Notes: a model not told the origin generated them from the letters alone. A stretch of 34,356 nucleotides of DNA from Methanolinea sp. (GCA_024518585.1 JANIHI010000017.1:1-34356); one strand, 5' to 3'; counted from the first letter of the stretch, positions 15,762 to 24,130 are shown. Translations and numbers: made by a program.

Positions 15762-16965
15762 TCACTCCGGGCACATCTCGTGGCAGCAGTAGCACCGGAT
15801 ACATTTCCGGCGTGCTATGCGTGCACGGCCATGCACGATTGTTATTGCATGGACGGGGCATGCCAGGGCACACCTCCCGCATCCCACACACCGGGTGGCA
15901 TCCACGTCGGGACAAAGGTTGTAAACCCTACCGAGGTGATGGATGATGCGGAAAATAAAAGGGACCGAGAACCCAGACTTCCCCCTGGCATACGTGCGCG
16001 GTTTTTTGAAATCGCTCTTCCCGAGATCGTCAGGAGGGTCTCCCAGCAGGGAAATACCGTTGCCATCGAGGGAGACGAGCCCCCGGGCGGCGGCACGGGC
16101 CAGGTAGGGGACCTCGCCTGGGTCAAGGGCCATGAGCCTGCAGAGGACAATGTCGGCTGCAAGTGCATCCCTGCTGGCGACGAGGGGGCACCGATCTTTC
16201 GGGGTGAACCGGCTGATGGGCCGTCACCCTCCATTGCCACGATGGCGTCCACGACGTGGAGGGCCGGCGGGGCGCAGAGGAGGAGGTCGATCAGCATCTC
16301 ACCAAAAATATCCGGATCGGGAAACCGGGAGTGAAAAATCGGTTTTTCGATACCGGGGAGTAACCCAAATGTATTCTTTGTTGCCCCTGTGAGCAGGGTC
16401 AGGACGTGGGTCTTCGCCTTGGAGACGCTCACCACGTAATCCGCGGAAAAGTAGGGGGATATGAGGGGAAAACGGGTACAGACTTTTCCGCCGGGAAAAA
16501 CCTTGTCCCTGTACCCACAATCATAGTTGAGGACGCAGCCGTAGTCCTTTTCGAAATCGCTGTACCCCGCTGCCGAATAGACCCGCTCGAGGTTCTTTTT
16601 TGTGTCCCGCGTTCCACCCCCGGGACTGTCTGCAAGGGTGACAGAAGATCCCCCGGCCCGGATCAGCCTGACCAGCTCGCCGGCCACGACAGGGTGAGTG
16701 CATACCGCCTTCCCGGGGGGGAGGCCCTGGAGGAGGTTTGGCTTGACGAGGACTGCCGAGCCGGGGGGGATGATGCATGCAACTCCCCGATCAGGGCAAC
16801 AGCCCTACCGAGTGCTGCACGGACGTTGTCCTGGCGGTAGTCCGGGCAGGCAACAACGGCAACCGGTATCCTGCCCCCACCGTCTCCCGCCAAGGAGACC
16901 TGCCCTCCTCCCGATAGCGGATCCGCGGCAGGCCCTCCCTCATTTGACCGCGGTATCGTAACCAT
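15762..16965 (-). pseudogene. DUF362 iron-sulfur protein, broken by two frameshifts
   Basis: Three successive minus-strand frames together make one DUF362 protein with a C-terminal two-cluster ferredoxin domain. Frame 1 gives IPVAVVACPDYRQDNVRAAL. Frame 2 gives AVLVKPNLLQGLPPGKAV and SVSKAKTHVLTLLTGATKNT. Frame 3 gives MALDPGEVPYLARAAARG and ends with CVGCGRCALACP and CIRCYCCHEMCPE. Joins fall at plus-strand G runs, seven Gs at 16763-16769 and five at 16184-16188; one extra base in each would restore the whole reading frame. The start may be ATG 16965 (overlapping the kinase gene by 26 bases) or TTG 16893, which has GGGAGGAGGG upstream. Either the gene is decaying or two homopolymer errors are present. 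DUF362 proteins are usually iron-sulfur proteins of unknown substrate. Confidence 0.75.
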
Positions 16966-18727
16966 CTCCGAAAAAAGCCTCCTCTGCTTTTCCAATGTCG
17001 TGGAGGAGGTCGCGCATGTCCCTGTAACGGTCGCCGGGTTCCCGGGCCAGGCACTTCTGGATGATGCTGTCAAGCGGTTCTGCCCCGGGTACATGGGACG
17101 AGGGAGGCAGAAACTCTTCCTCCAGCCTCTCCCGCAGGGCTTCAGCAATACTCCTGCCGGGGAACGGGAGCCTGCCCGTGACCAGCCAGTACCAGATGAT
17201 GCCGAGCTGGTAGATATCTGTCCTCACGGTCGTTTTCCCAAACCGTGCAGGATCGAGCTGCTCGGGTGCTGCATGGGAGAGGGAGAAACCATGGAGAGTC
17301 GAATGGACGTTTTCCTCCCCCTCCCGTGCAAGCCCCCAGTCCCCGACCTTTGGCTCACCGTCTCTCCCAAGGAGGATATTCTCTGGCTTGAGGTCCCGGT
17401 GGATGACACCCTTCTCGTGCGCGTACCTGATTGCCTCTGCAATTTTCCTGACGATCTCCAGGGATTTCCCGGGACTGACCGGAACAGGAATGTCCGCGAG
17501 GCTCCCCGGCAGGTATTCCATCTCGACGAAAGGAACGGGGAGGATGTTTGCGGCATAGATACGGACGATGCCCGGGTGGTCCAGTCCCTTCCAGACGTTC
17601 ATCTCCCGTAGGAACGACTTTCCTGTCTGTTCATCCGTCCTGATCGGCACCTTGACCGCGACCCGGGTACCATCAGACCTCCGGCATGCAGAATAGACCT
17701 GGGCGATTCCCCCCTGGTGGAGGAAACGTGCCGCGATATACCTCTGACCGAGGGCGGGCGGGAGCGTGGGCACGGGGGCACCGTCATCATCTTCGAAGAG
17801 AAGGGTATCAGGTACTTCCCCTCCCTGGCTATAGGCCACCGATCTCTTCTCCCTCGCCTGGAAAGCGCCTGCAGCAATGCCTGTCGCGAACGGGACGACG
17901 GCAATGGAGAGAGGAAGGGAGCGCCATGGTTCCCGTATGACGGCCAGGGAGAGAAGGGCACCCACCGTGCAGACAAGGATATGGAGGAGGACAACTCGCA
18001 CATCCAATTGTCCACGGGACGAGGAGATTGCCATTCCAAGTGAGGAGAGGGCCGCAAACCCCATCAGGGGGAGGGAGATGAGGAGGAAGACGGGGTCGGA
18101 TGTCCCCCGCATCGCGGGTAAAAGGAGGGGGAGTGCGCTTGCGAGCAGTCCCGCGGAGAAACAAATGGCCAGGACAGCATAGAATGCGGCAAAGACGCGG
18201 CGGTTGGGCTCCCACCAGCCCCGCCTGCCCTGACCGGGATGGCGGATACTGTCCCGCAGCAGGGCGATGATTCCGGCCCCCCCGCCCACGAGGAGTCCTA
18301 TGGCAAGGGCAAGGCCCATTCCATACCCCTCGTCGACGGGGACCATTTCCCCTACCGGGGGACCTGCAACACTCCCGTTTGCACCGGGGGTCACCGCAGG
18401 GGAGGGGAGGGGGATAGTCGTCTCCTGGGGGGTTGGGAGTGGCCCGGGAGTGCCGGGACCGGTGGGGACCGCGGTTGGCGGGAGTGTCCTTCGGGGGATG
18501 GTCACCGTGGGGGGAGTGATTTTCGGCACTGTCACCGTGGGATGCAGGAATGATTCGTTGATGGCTGGACCCTGTTTGAGAAGGGTCCACAACTCCTCTG
18601 ATACTGACATGTTCGGGACGGGTGTCGGCTTAAGCAGGCCTGACGGGACCCCTGCCTGGCAGGCAGGAAGGACGAGGAGAATGGCGATTGCACACGCAAC
18701 GGCGGCCCTTCCCTCTTTTGCCTTCAT
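16940..18727 (-). CDS. Membrane-bound Ser/Thr protein kinase
   Basis: A 595-residue eukaryotic-type kinase. Order: signal peptide (about 1-25, ending near LPACQAG); Pro/Thr-rich outer stalk (about 30-125); five hydrophobic helices (about 135-290); kinase domain (about 325-590). Catalytic features: Gly-rich loop LHQGGIAQVYSA, Lys in VAVKVPI, HRDLKPEN catalytic loop, GDWGLARE in place of the usual Asp-Phe-Gly, and AAPEQLD. An odd number of helices after the signal puts the kinase inside the cell. The start overlaps the stop of the FHA-regulator gene (ATGA 18724-18727), so both are made together. The stalk suggests sensing outside the cell; the signal is unknown. Confidence 0.9.
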   Translation of the reverse strand: MKAKEGRAAVACAIAILLVLPACQAGVPSGLLKPTPVPNMSVSEELWTLLKQGPAINESFLHPTVTVPKITPPTVTIPRRTLPPTAVPTGPGTPGPLPTPQETTIPLPSPAVTPGANGSVAGPPVGEMVPVDEGYGMGLALAIGLLVGGGAGIIALLRDSIRHPGQGRRGWWEPNRRVFAAFYAVLAICFSAGLLASALPLLLPAMRGTSDPVFLLISLPLMGFAALSSLGMAISSSRGQLDVRVVLLHILVCTVGALLSLAVIREPWRSLPLSIAVVPFATGIAAGAFQAREKRSVAYSQGGEVPDTLLFEDDDGAPVPTLPPALGQRYIAARFLHQGGIAQVYSACRRSDGTRVAVKVPIRTDEQTGKSFLREMNVWKGLDHPGIVRIYAANILPVPFVEMEYLPGSLADIPVPVSPGKSLEIVRKIAEAIRYAHEKGVIHRDLKPENILLGRDGEPKVGDWGLAREGEENVHSTLHGFSLSHAAPEQLDPARFGKTTVRTDIYQLGIIWYWLVTGRLPFPGRSIAEALRERLEEEFLPPSSHVPGAEPLDSIIQKCLAREPGDRYRDMRDLLHDIGKAEEAFFGDGYDTAVK

Positions 18728-19542
18728 CGGACCCCCGTGGAACTCCCCGTGTTCCTCACAAAGACAAGTGTTGCGCCAAAATCTCCCCGGGAGAGGGAGA
18801 CCATGTCACCATCCCGGACCGGGACGGACTCGAAAGGCCGAACCTTTCTTCCATTCAGGAACGTCCCACCGGTGCTTCCCCTGTCCTCGATACTGCACCC
18901 TTTAGGCCCTGCTTCGATCACAGCGTGCGGCCGGGAGATACGACTGACCGACCTGTAGGAGGGCGGAAGTGACAGGGAGCCATTGCCCTTGAGGGACACT
19001 TCCCCCTGGCCCTCTTCCGCCCTCCCGATGGCCGTCCGGCCGGGGGGGAGGGAAAGGACGTGCCCGTCCCATTCCCCTCCCTCCAGGAGGAGTGCCCAGG
19101 GTCCGCATCCCAGCTCGAGCGTCACCTTCTGCTGGATCCTGCTGACCTTCTCCGCCGGCAGCTGTCCACCGGGATAGCGGGAAATGGCGGCAAGGACGCC
19201 AAGGTCGTGGTGGACCCACTCCAGCACACCGGGCACGGGATAATAGACCCAGGCAGGGTGGATTCCCTTTGAGGTCTCCCTGCCAAGGCCAGGGCGCCGT
19301 GTGATGAGTCCGCTGTGGAGGAGCTGTTCGAGGTGTTTTTTTATGGTCTCATACGAGACTTCCGTCCTGGCGGATATCGTCCTTGCATCCATGGGCTCCT
19401 TTTCGAGGAGGACAAGAATACGCAGGCGGGTACTGTTCGAAAGGACGTCCATGTACTCACAGAGCTCCTCGATGAAGCCATGGTCGTCCGCACTCAGGAT
19501 GGTCTTTCCAATCTCCCGGACCTTTTTGTCCCTTTCCTGCAC
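18724..19542 (-). CDS. Winged-helix DNA-binding protein fused to an FHA domain
   Basis: About 272 residues. The N-terminal half is an ArsR-like winged helix: MDVLSNSTRLRILVLLEKEP, then ARTEVSYETIKKHLEQLLHS as recognition region. The C-terminal half is a forkhead-associated domain, which binds phosphothreonine: TAIGRAEEG, the Ser/His core in VSRISRPHAVIE, and STGGTFLNGRKV. Such a protein could read a kinase's phosphorylation state and act directly on a promoter. GTG 19542 is chosen because the longer frame to 19746 runs into msrB. Its stop overlaps the start of the membrane kinase. The partner relation is inferred from this overlap. Confidence 0.85.
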   Translation of the reverse strand: MQERDKKVREIGKTILSADDHGFIEELCEYMDVLSNSTRLRILVLLEKEPMDARTISARTEVSYETIKKHLEQLLHSGLITRRPGLGRETSKGIHPAWVYYPVPGVLEWVHHDLGVLAAISRYPGGQLPAEKVSRIQQKVTLELGCGPWALLLEGGEWDGHVLSLPPGRTAIGRAEEGQGEVSLKGNGSLSLPPSYRSVSRISRPHAVIEAGPKGCSIEDRGSTGGTFLNGRKVRPFESVPVRDGDMVSLSRGDFGATLVFVRNTGSSTGVR

Positions 19543-19628
19543 CCGGATCCCAGTAAAAGTGTAGACCCCGGGATAGAAGAGAATGCCGGTAGAAAGACCG
19601 GTACCGCCAGGAGAGGATGAAAAATCCC

Positions 19629-20033
19629 CTAGCGCCCTTCCTGCCGGCCCGACGGGGTGAAGGAGAGGGCTAGCCCGTTGATGCAGTAGCGGGTCCCCCC
19701 CGGGGCCGGGCCGTCGGAAAAGACATGCCCGAGGTGTGCACCGCACCGGGCGCAGAGGACTTCAGTCCTCGTCATCCCAAGGGAGGTATCCTTTGAAAAG
19801 AGGATGTTGCCTCTGTCAACGGGTTCCCGAAAACTCGGCCATCCTGTCCCGGAATCAAATTTTGCGTCGCTTGAGAAGAGGTCGGTGCCACAGCAGGCGC
19901 ACCGGTAAAGGCCATTGTCATGGCAACGGAGGAGGCGCGAAGAGAAAGGGGGTTCTGTCCCTTTCTCGCGTGTGACATGGTAGACGTCTGGCGGGAGGAC
20001 AGATTTCCATTCCTCCGGCGACCTGAGTACCAT
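19629..20033 (-). CDS. msrB: Peptide methionine-R-sulfoxide reductase MsrB
   Basis: A 134-residue enzyme that repairs R-methionine sulfoxide in proteins. Features: VTREKGTEPPFSS near the start, zinc-binding Cys pairs in YRCACCGTDLF and VLCARCGAHLGHVF, KFDSGTGWPSF, and the catalytic Cys in TRYCINGLALSF. ATG 20033, with AGGTG just upstream, fits the family start; the frame is open to 20108, adding residues unlike MsrB. It lies 86 bases upstream of the FHA regulator, same strand. An oxidative-stress enzyme in a strict anaerobe is not unusual. Confidence 0.93.
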   Translation of the reverse strand: MVLRSPEEWKSVLPPDVYHVTREKGTEPPFSSRLLRCHDNGLYRCACCGTDLFSSDAKFDSGTGWPSFREPVDRGNILFSKDTSLGMTRTEVLCARCGAHLGHVFSDGPAPGGTRYCINGLALSFTPSGRQEGR

Positions 20034-20129
20034 GCACACCTGCTCGTATTTTCCCCTGGTTGCGTTGAACAGTGTAACGGTCGGCTCACACGTACCGGCT
20101 GGTTCCATGGGAAGGGAAAAAGTTTTTTT

Positions 20130-21008
20130 TCAGCCTTTCCTGCGAAAACCAAAGGCTATGAAGAGTCCAAGAGCAACGGGAGCGAGGAGAGCGGGGAGTC
20201 CCCCCCTCCCGGTCGCGGGAGATGTTGTCGCGGGGACGAGGGAGACGCTCACCCGGGCAGTATCACCCCCGACAACATCAACAGACGAGACGTATTCCTG
20301 GAATCCGGCACTGGAGAGGGAGACCGAGTGACTCCCGGCCGGGAGGTCATGGATGACGAGGGGGGTGACACCCCTGAGCTGGCCGTCGACTGTCACCGAT
20401 GCTCCGGGTGGAACTGATTCAACAGAGAGTGCCCCTTGCATGACGGGGACCAGGGTTATGGGTACTTTCATCACCTCGTTCCTGGGAACAAAGAGGGACT
20501 GTTGGTACGTTTCGAATCCTTCCCGTGTGATAACAAGGGTATGGGGACCCGGCTTGACGTTATAAATGATGAGGACCCCCGTGGGGGGGACCGAACCGGC
20601 ACTGGTACCGTCCCAGGTAACATCTCCCCCCGTAGGGGTCACCATGAGGTGGACTGTGCTGTATTCAACGACAGGCTTTGCACTCATGGCCACGTAGATG
20701 TGGATGACCTGGCCCTTCTTTGGCACGGAATTGATGACCCCGCGGTAGGTGGTATACCCCTCTTTCTGAAAAGTATATGTCCTGTAATAGGGCCCTGTAA
20801 CGTTGACGGGAATGTCGAGGATTCCGTCCCTGATGACACCCGCAAGTTGCCCGTCGAGGTAAACCTCGGCGCCCTCGACATTCCCGTGGAACCGGTAAAT
20901 ACCCGTGTCCCCCGCAGCCCCCGTGTCTGCAGACACCGGTGCAAAAAGGGCAATGAATGCACAGAGAATGATACACGCAAAAACTGGACGTTCCATACGC
21001 TCCACCAT
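20130..21008 (-). CDS. PEGA-domain surface protein
   Basis: A 292-residue exported protein: signal peptide (VFACIILCAFIALFAPVSAD), then three PEGA-type beta repeats, recognisable by AEVYLDGQLAGV, GDVTWDGTSAGSVPPTG and ASVTVDGQLRGVTPL. A Ser/Thr stretch leads to a C-terminal helix (LPALLAPVALGLFIAFGF) followed by Arg-Arg-Lys. This tail resembles archaeal surface-anchor sorting signals. The start may be ATG 21008 or ATG 20996, the latter preceded by GGTGGAG. The protein probably sits on the outer face of the cell membrane; a binding partner cannot be named. Confidence 0.8.
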   Translation of the reverse strand: MVERMERPVFACIILCAFIALFAPVSADTGAAGDTGIYRFHGNVEGAEVYLDGQLAGVIRDGILDIPVNVTGPYYRTYTFQKEGYTTYRGVINSVPKKGQVIHIYVAMSAKPVVEYSTVHLMVTPTGGDVTWDGTSAGSVPPTGVLIIYNVKPGPHTLVITREGFETYQQSLFVPRNEVMKVPITLVPVMQGALSVESVPPGASVTVDGQLRGVTPLVIHDLPAGSHSVSLSSAGFQEYVSSVDVVGGDTARVSVSLVPATTSPATGRGGLPALLAPVALGLFIAFGFRRKG

Positions 21009-21038
21009 AGACCTATATATATGCGGAGGGTGTGCGCC

Positions 21039-21047
21039 TATTTAAAT
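21039..21047 (-). promoter_or_regulatory. TATA box of the PEGA protein gene
   Basis: Minus-strand ATTTAAATA sits about 35 bases before ATG 21008 and about 47 before ATG 20996. A second AT run (ATATATATAGG, near 21012-21022) is closer to the start and probably lies in or near the initiation site. Confidence 0.5.
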
Positions 21048-21118
21048 GTATCACAAAAGGGGGGCGACCGTGGCTGTATTTCCCTTGCAGCAGGGTATTT
21101 TTTTACCTGTGAATTGCA

Positions 21119-21137
21119 CATGATACCTCTTGGTCAC
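21119..21137. repeat. Short dispersed repeat, copy 1 of 2
   Basis: CATGATACCTCTTGGTCAC here matches 17 of 19 bases with 24187-24205. Both copies lie in intergenic DNA just after a T-rich stretch. The match is short, so chance or a shared small regulatory site are both possible. Confidence 0.3.
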
Positions 21138-21250
21138 CGGGAGGGGTGAGGGGAGGCCCCGAGCGTAAGGACTATCGGTCCGGGGACGTATCTATTGAAC
21201 AGGGACACCGCGGACCGGTGTCGGCCCGGGTGTGCCCTGGTGATGGTCCC

Positions 21251-21412
21251 ATGGTGCAAAACAGGCACGGAACTCCATGGAATGACGATGCTGGCAGGCC
21301 ATCCGGTTACTGTGTCTGCCCTCTCTGCGGGTACCGGATGCAGCGGCCGCCTGCTGTCCCCTGCTATACGCTCCGCTGCCCGCGATGCGAGACCGGGATG
21401 GTGCAGGGATAA
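21251..21412 (+). CDS. Small double-CxxC zinc-ribbon protein
   Basis: A 53-residue protein ending in a typical zinc-ribbon module: VCPLCGYRMQ, the linker PPAVPCYTLR, then CPRCETGMVQ. This Cys-Pro-x-Cys-Gly-Tyr ... Val-Pro-Cys ... Cys-Pro-x-Cys pattern is widespread in anaerobe proteins of unknown role. ATG 21251 with GGTGATGG just upstream is chosen; a GTG at 21146 would add 35 residues without resemblance to anything. It stands alone between the PEGA promoter and tRNA-His. Confidence 0.6.
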   Translation: MVQNRHGTPWNDDAGRPSGYCVCPLCGYRMQRPPAVPCYTLRCPRCETGMVQG

Positions 21413-21506
21413 AGCTGTGCCGGCTGGCAAAAGGGGCACAAATACCCCCCGGCAGGCGGTGATCAGAGCAGGAAAAGAGATTCCCGGTTTCCCATGGGAT
21501 AAGAAA

Positions 21507-21579
21507 GGCCAGGGCCGAGACTCGAACCCGGGTCGGGGGATCCACAGTCCCCTAGGATAACCAACTACCCCACCCTGGC
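21507..21579 (-). tRNA. tRNA-His (anticodon GTG)
   Basis: A complete cloverleaf of 73 nt. Acceptor arms GCCAGGG and CCCTGGC pair fully, the anticodon loop is CTGTGGA with anticodon GTG, and the T loop region GGGTTCGAGTCTC is standard. The discriminator is C73, the histidine identity base. The base before position 1 is T, not the G-1 that tRNA-His needs, and no CCA is encoded, so both must be added after transcription. Confidence 0.95.
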
Positions 21580-21613
21580 AGGATGTACCCTTCTCTTTTA
21601 CACTCCTGCACAC

Positions 21614-21624
21614 TTTAATATATT
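21614..21624 (-). promoter_or_regulatory. TATA box of tRNA-His
   Basis: Minus-strand AATATATTAAA is centred about 40 bases before the tRNA 5' end, a normal archaeal tRNA promoter position. Confidence 0.6.
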
Positions 21625-21662
21625 GGCACTGCTTACAAGGAAGGCGTAAACAACGCCCGGTG

Positions 21663-21672
21663 TTTATATAAT
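21663..21672 (+). promoter_or_regulatory. Probable promoter of the aIF5B gene
   Basis: TTTATATAA lies about 125 bases before the ATG at 21797, giving a leader of about 100 bases. Directly before the start, GGGGAGGAGATGAA is a strong ribosome binding site. The divergent tRNA-His promoter is about 45 bases away. Confidence 0.5.
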
Positions 21673-21796
21673 TCATCGTGTGCCAGTATAGTGCACGGTT
21701 TCACTGCCCGTCAAAGCCAGGGAAAAATTACCAGATGAAGCCACGGGCCCGTCCCTGGTTTTATCTCCACACCGACGGGAATGGGGAGGAGATGAA

Positions 21797-23572
21797 ATGA
21801 AAGATAAAGGGAGAATCAGGACACCAATCGTCTGTGTTCTTGGGCACGTGGACCATGGAAAGACGTCCCTCCTTGACCGCATCAGGGGCTCCTCGGTTGT
21901 CGCTACGGAAGACGGTGCGATCACCCAGCACATCGGGGCAACAATTGTTCCCATCGATGCCATTCGCCGGATGAGTGGTTCCATGGAGAAGGTCCCGCTC
22001 AACGTTCCCGGGCTCCTCTTCATCGATACTCCCGGGCACCACGCGTTTACGACACTCCGTGCCCGGGGGGGGGCCCTTGCGGACATGGCCGTCCTTGTCG
22101 TTGACATCAACCAGGGCTTCCAGCCCCAGACGATAGAAGCCCTGCAGATCCTTCGGACATACCGGACCCCGTTCGTCGTTGCTGCCACGAAGATAGACCG
22201 TCTCCATGGCTGGAGAGTCCACCGGGACGAGACATTCCTTGCGAGTTTTGCCAGGCAGAATGACCGGGTCAGGGAGATCCTGGAGACACGGTTGTACGAG
22301 ATTGTGGGTAAGCTCTCAGAACTTGGCTTTTCTGCCGAACGCTTTGACAGGGTTACCAATTTCCAGAGAAACCTGGCAATTGTCCCCCTGAGTGCCCACA
22401 CAGGCGAGGGTATCGCCGAGCTCCTCATGGTCATGATAGGTCTTGCCCAGAGGTACATGGAGCAGGACCTCTCCCTCTCGGCAGAAGGGCCCGGCCAGGG
22501 AACGATTCTCGAGGTCAAGGAAGAAAAGGGCCTGGGAACGACGCTTGACCTCATCCTGTACGATGGAACGCTCTCGGTCGGTGATGAGATCGCGGTGGCA
22601 AAGCAGGACGAAATCATCATCACAAAGGTCCGTGCCCTCCTCCAGCCTCGCCCCCTCCAGGAGATCCTCGTGGAAGACAGGTTCTCGCGCGTCAAGTCGG
22701 TCACTGCCGCCGCAGGAATCAAGGTGAGTGCTCCGAATCTCGAGGGTGCTGTCGCGGGGTCCCCTGTGCAGGTGGTGCGGGGGAATGCCGATGAAGCCAT
22801 CGCAAAAATAAAAAGGGAGATGGAGACCATCAACGTCCACCTCTCCGCCGAGGGGCTGATCATCAAGGCTGACACAATCGGCGCCCTCGAGGCGCTCTGC
22901 AAGGAGCTCGAGGAGAAAGAGATCGGGGTGATGAGGGCGGGGGTGGGTTCTGTGAGCCGCCATGACCTCATCGAGGCAATGACGATAAAGAACCCGTACT
23001 ACCGCGTCCTCATCGCGTTCTCAACGCCGGTCCTCCCTGACGCGGCCGAGATGATGAGGGAACCAGGTTTTCCGGTCAGGGTATTTGAAGGTCGGGTTAT
23101 CTACAAGCTCGTAGATGACTACATCCTCTGGCGGGATGAACTCAAGCGGAAGGCAGATCAGCAACGGTTCGAGCAGATCATCTTCCCCGCAAAGATACGC
23201 GTCCTCCCTCACTGTATCTTCCGCCAGAGCAACCCGGCCGTGGTGGGGGTCCGGGTCCTCGGGGGGACATTGCGTACAGACGTTACACTCATCCAGAGAG
23301 ATGGCAGGAAAGTGGGACACGTCAAGTCGATGCAGCTGAACCAGGAGAATATCAAGGAGGCCCAGACCGGGGCGGAAGTGGCCATCTCAATCGAGGGTGC
23401 AACCGTTGGCAGGCAGCTCGATGTTGACGATGAACTCTACGTGGACATCCCCGAGAGGCATGTCAAGGTCCTCGAGAAAGAGATGTTCTCCCACCTCCCC
23501 GTCCATACGCAGGAGGTACTGGCAGAGTTCACCACGATGAGGCGAAAGGAGAACCCGTTCTGGGGGAAATAG
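21797..23572 (+). CDS. infB: Translation initiation factor aIF5B (IF2-like GTPase)
   Basis: A 591-residue GTPase that helps join the ribosomal subunits and position initiator tRNA. GTP-binding motifs: G1 GHVDHGKTSL (residues 16-25), G3 DTPGHHAFT, G4 ATKIDR. The archaeal form lacks the long N-terminal region of bacterial IF2, and its length is usual. No intein interrupts the G domain. It is followed by the structured intergenic stretch at 23616-23688 and by the S6e gene, same strand. Confidence 0.97.
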   Translation: MKDKGRIRTPIVCVLGHVDHGKTSLLDRIRGSSVVATEDGAITQHIGATIVPIDAIRRMSGSMEKVPLNVPGLLFIDTPGHHAFTTLRARGGALADMAVLVVDINQGFQPQTIEALQILRTYRTPFVVAATKIDRLHGWRVHRDETFLASFARQNDRVREILETRLYEIVGKLSELGFSAERFDRVTNFQRNLAIVPLSAHTGEGIAELLMVMIGLAQRYMEQDLSLSAEGPGQGTILEVKEEKGLGTTLDLILYDGTLSVGDEIAVAKQDEIIITKVRALLQPRPLQEILVEDRFSRVKSVTAAAGIKVSAPNLEGAVAGSPVQVVRGNADEAIAKIKREMETINVHLSAEGLIIKADTIGALEALCKELEEKEIGVMRAGVGSVSRHDLIEAMTIKNPYYRVLIAFSTPVLPDAAEMMREPGFPVRVFEGRVIYKLVDDYILWRDELKRKADQQRFEQIIFPAKIRVLPHCIFRQSNPAVVGVRVLGGTLRTDVTLIQRDGRKVGHVKSMQLNQENIKEAQTGAEVAISIEGATVGRQLDVDDELYVDIPERHVKVLEKEMFSHLPVHTQEVLAEFTTMRRKENPFWGK

Positions 23573-23615
23573 ACTTATTATAGTATTCGCCCAATGGTAT
23601 AGGTACTTCATGGAA

Positions 23616-23688
23616 GCCTTGCCGGGAGGGATCCCTCCCCCCTGTCGCGACAGGGGCACGGGTTCACCAGAACCGGCCGGCTGCAGGC
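23616..23688 (+). ncRNA. Candidate structured RNA: four-way junction between infB and rps6e
   Basis: An outer stem GCCT...AGGC (23616-23619 with 23685-23688) continues as GCCGG...CCGGC (23621-23625 with 23677-23681). Inside are three hairpins in a row: GAGG-GATC-CCTC, CCCCTGT-CGCG-ACAGGGG and GGTTC-ACCA-GAACC, each with a four-base loop. All stems pair perfectly by eye. It does not fit a tRNA: no loop has seven bases and no T-loop consensus is present. It could be an untranslated leader element of the S6e gene, which starts 37 bases downstream, or a free small RNA. No known family is recognised. Confidence 0.45.
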
Positions 23689-23725
23689 GATCGGATGATC
23701 CATTTTCCAGAGGAGTGACGAAAGG

Positions 23726-24130
23726 ATGGCAGATTTCAAGATAGTACTGTCTGACCAGAAAACCGGACGATCTTACAAGCTTGACGCGAGCGGCGGGGCA
23801 GCAGGGGCCCTGGTGGGGAAGCGTATCGGCGACGAGCTTGATGCCGGGGTCTTTGGTCTTCCGGGGTACAGGATGCAGATCACGGGCGGTTCCGACAGGA
23901 ACGGAACACCGGCCCGCCGGAACCTCCCGTTTGCCGGCAGGCGGAAAGTCCTCCTCTCGGCTGGAGCGGGGTTCAAACCAGCACGGGAGGGGCAGCGTCG
24001 GAGAAAAACCGTCCGGGGGAACGAGATCACACCGGATTTTGTCCAGATCAACGCACGCATTGTCCAGTACGGGGAAAAGTCCCCCGACGAGTACTTTGCA
24101 AAGCCTGCAGCGGAAGAAAAGAAACAATAG
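23726..24130 (+). CDS. rps6e: 30S ribosomal protein S6e
   Basis: A 134-residue archaeal/eukaryotic-type ribosomal protein. Family marks are FKIVLSDQKTGRSYKLD at the start, GKRIGDELDAGVFGLPGY, and GRRKVLLSAGAGFKPAREGQ with the later RRRKTVRGNEI. The ATG at 23726 has GAGGAGTGACG upstream. The gene lies 153 bases after infB and may be co-transcribed with it or driven from the AT-rich stretch near 23575. It ends before a T-rich region (24140-24175) that probably terminates transcription. Confidence 0.95.
   Translation: MADFKIVLSDQKTGRSYKLDASGGAAGALVGKRIGDELDAGVFGLPGYRMQITGGSDRNGTPARRNLPFAGRRKVLLSAGAGFKPAREGQRRRKTVRGNEITPDFVQINARIVQYGEKSPDEYFAKPAAEEKKQ

Noticed and set aside
21134-21676. 180-residue minus-strand frame across the tRNA-His gene
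   Set aside because: It reads through the tRNA and has no protein-like features.
23616-23688. The 73-nt four-way junction as a tRNA
   Set aside because: Length fits, but hairpin loops are four bases, there is no T-loop or anticodon loop, and the acceptor stem is interrupted.
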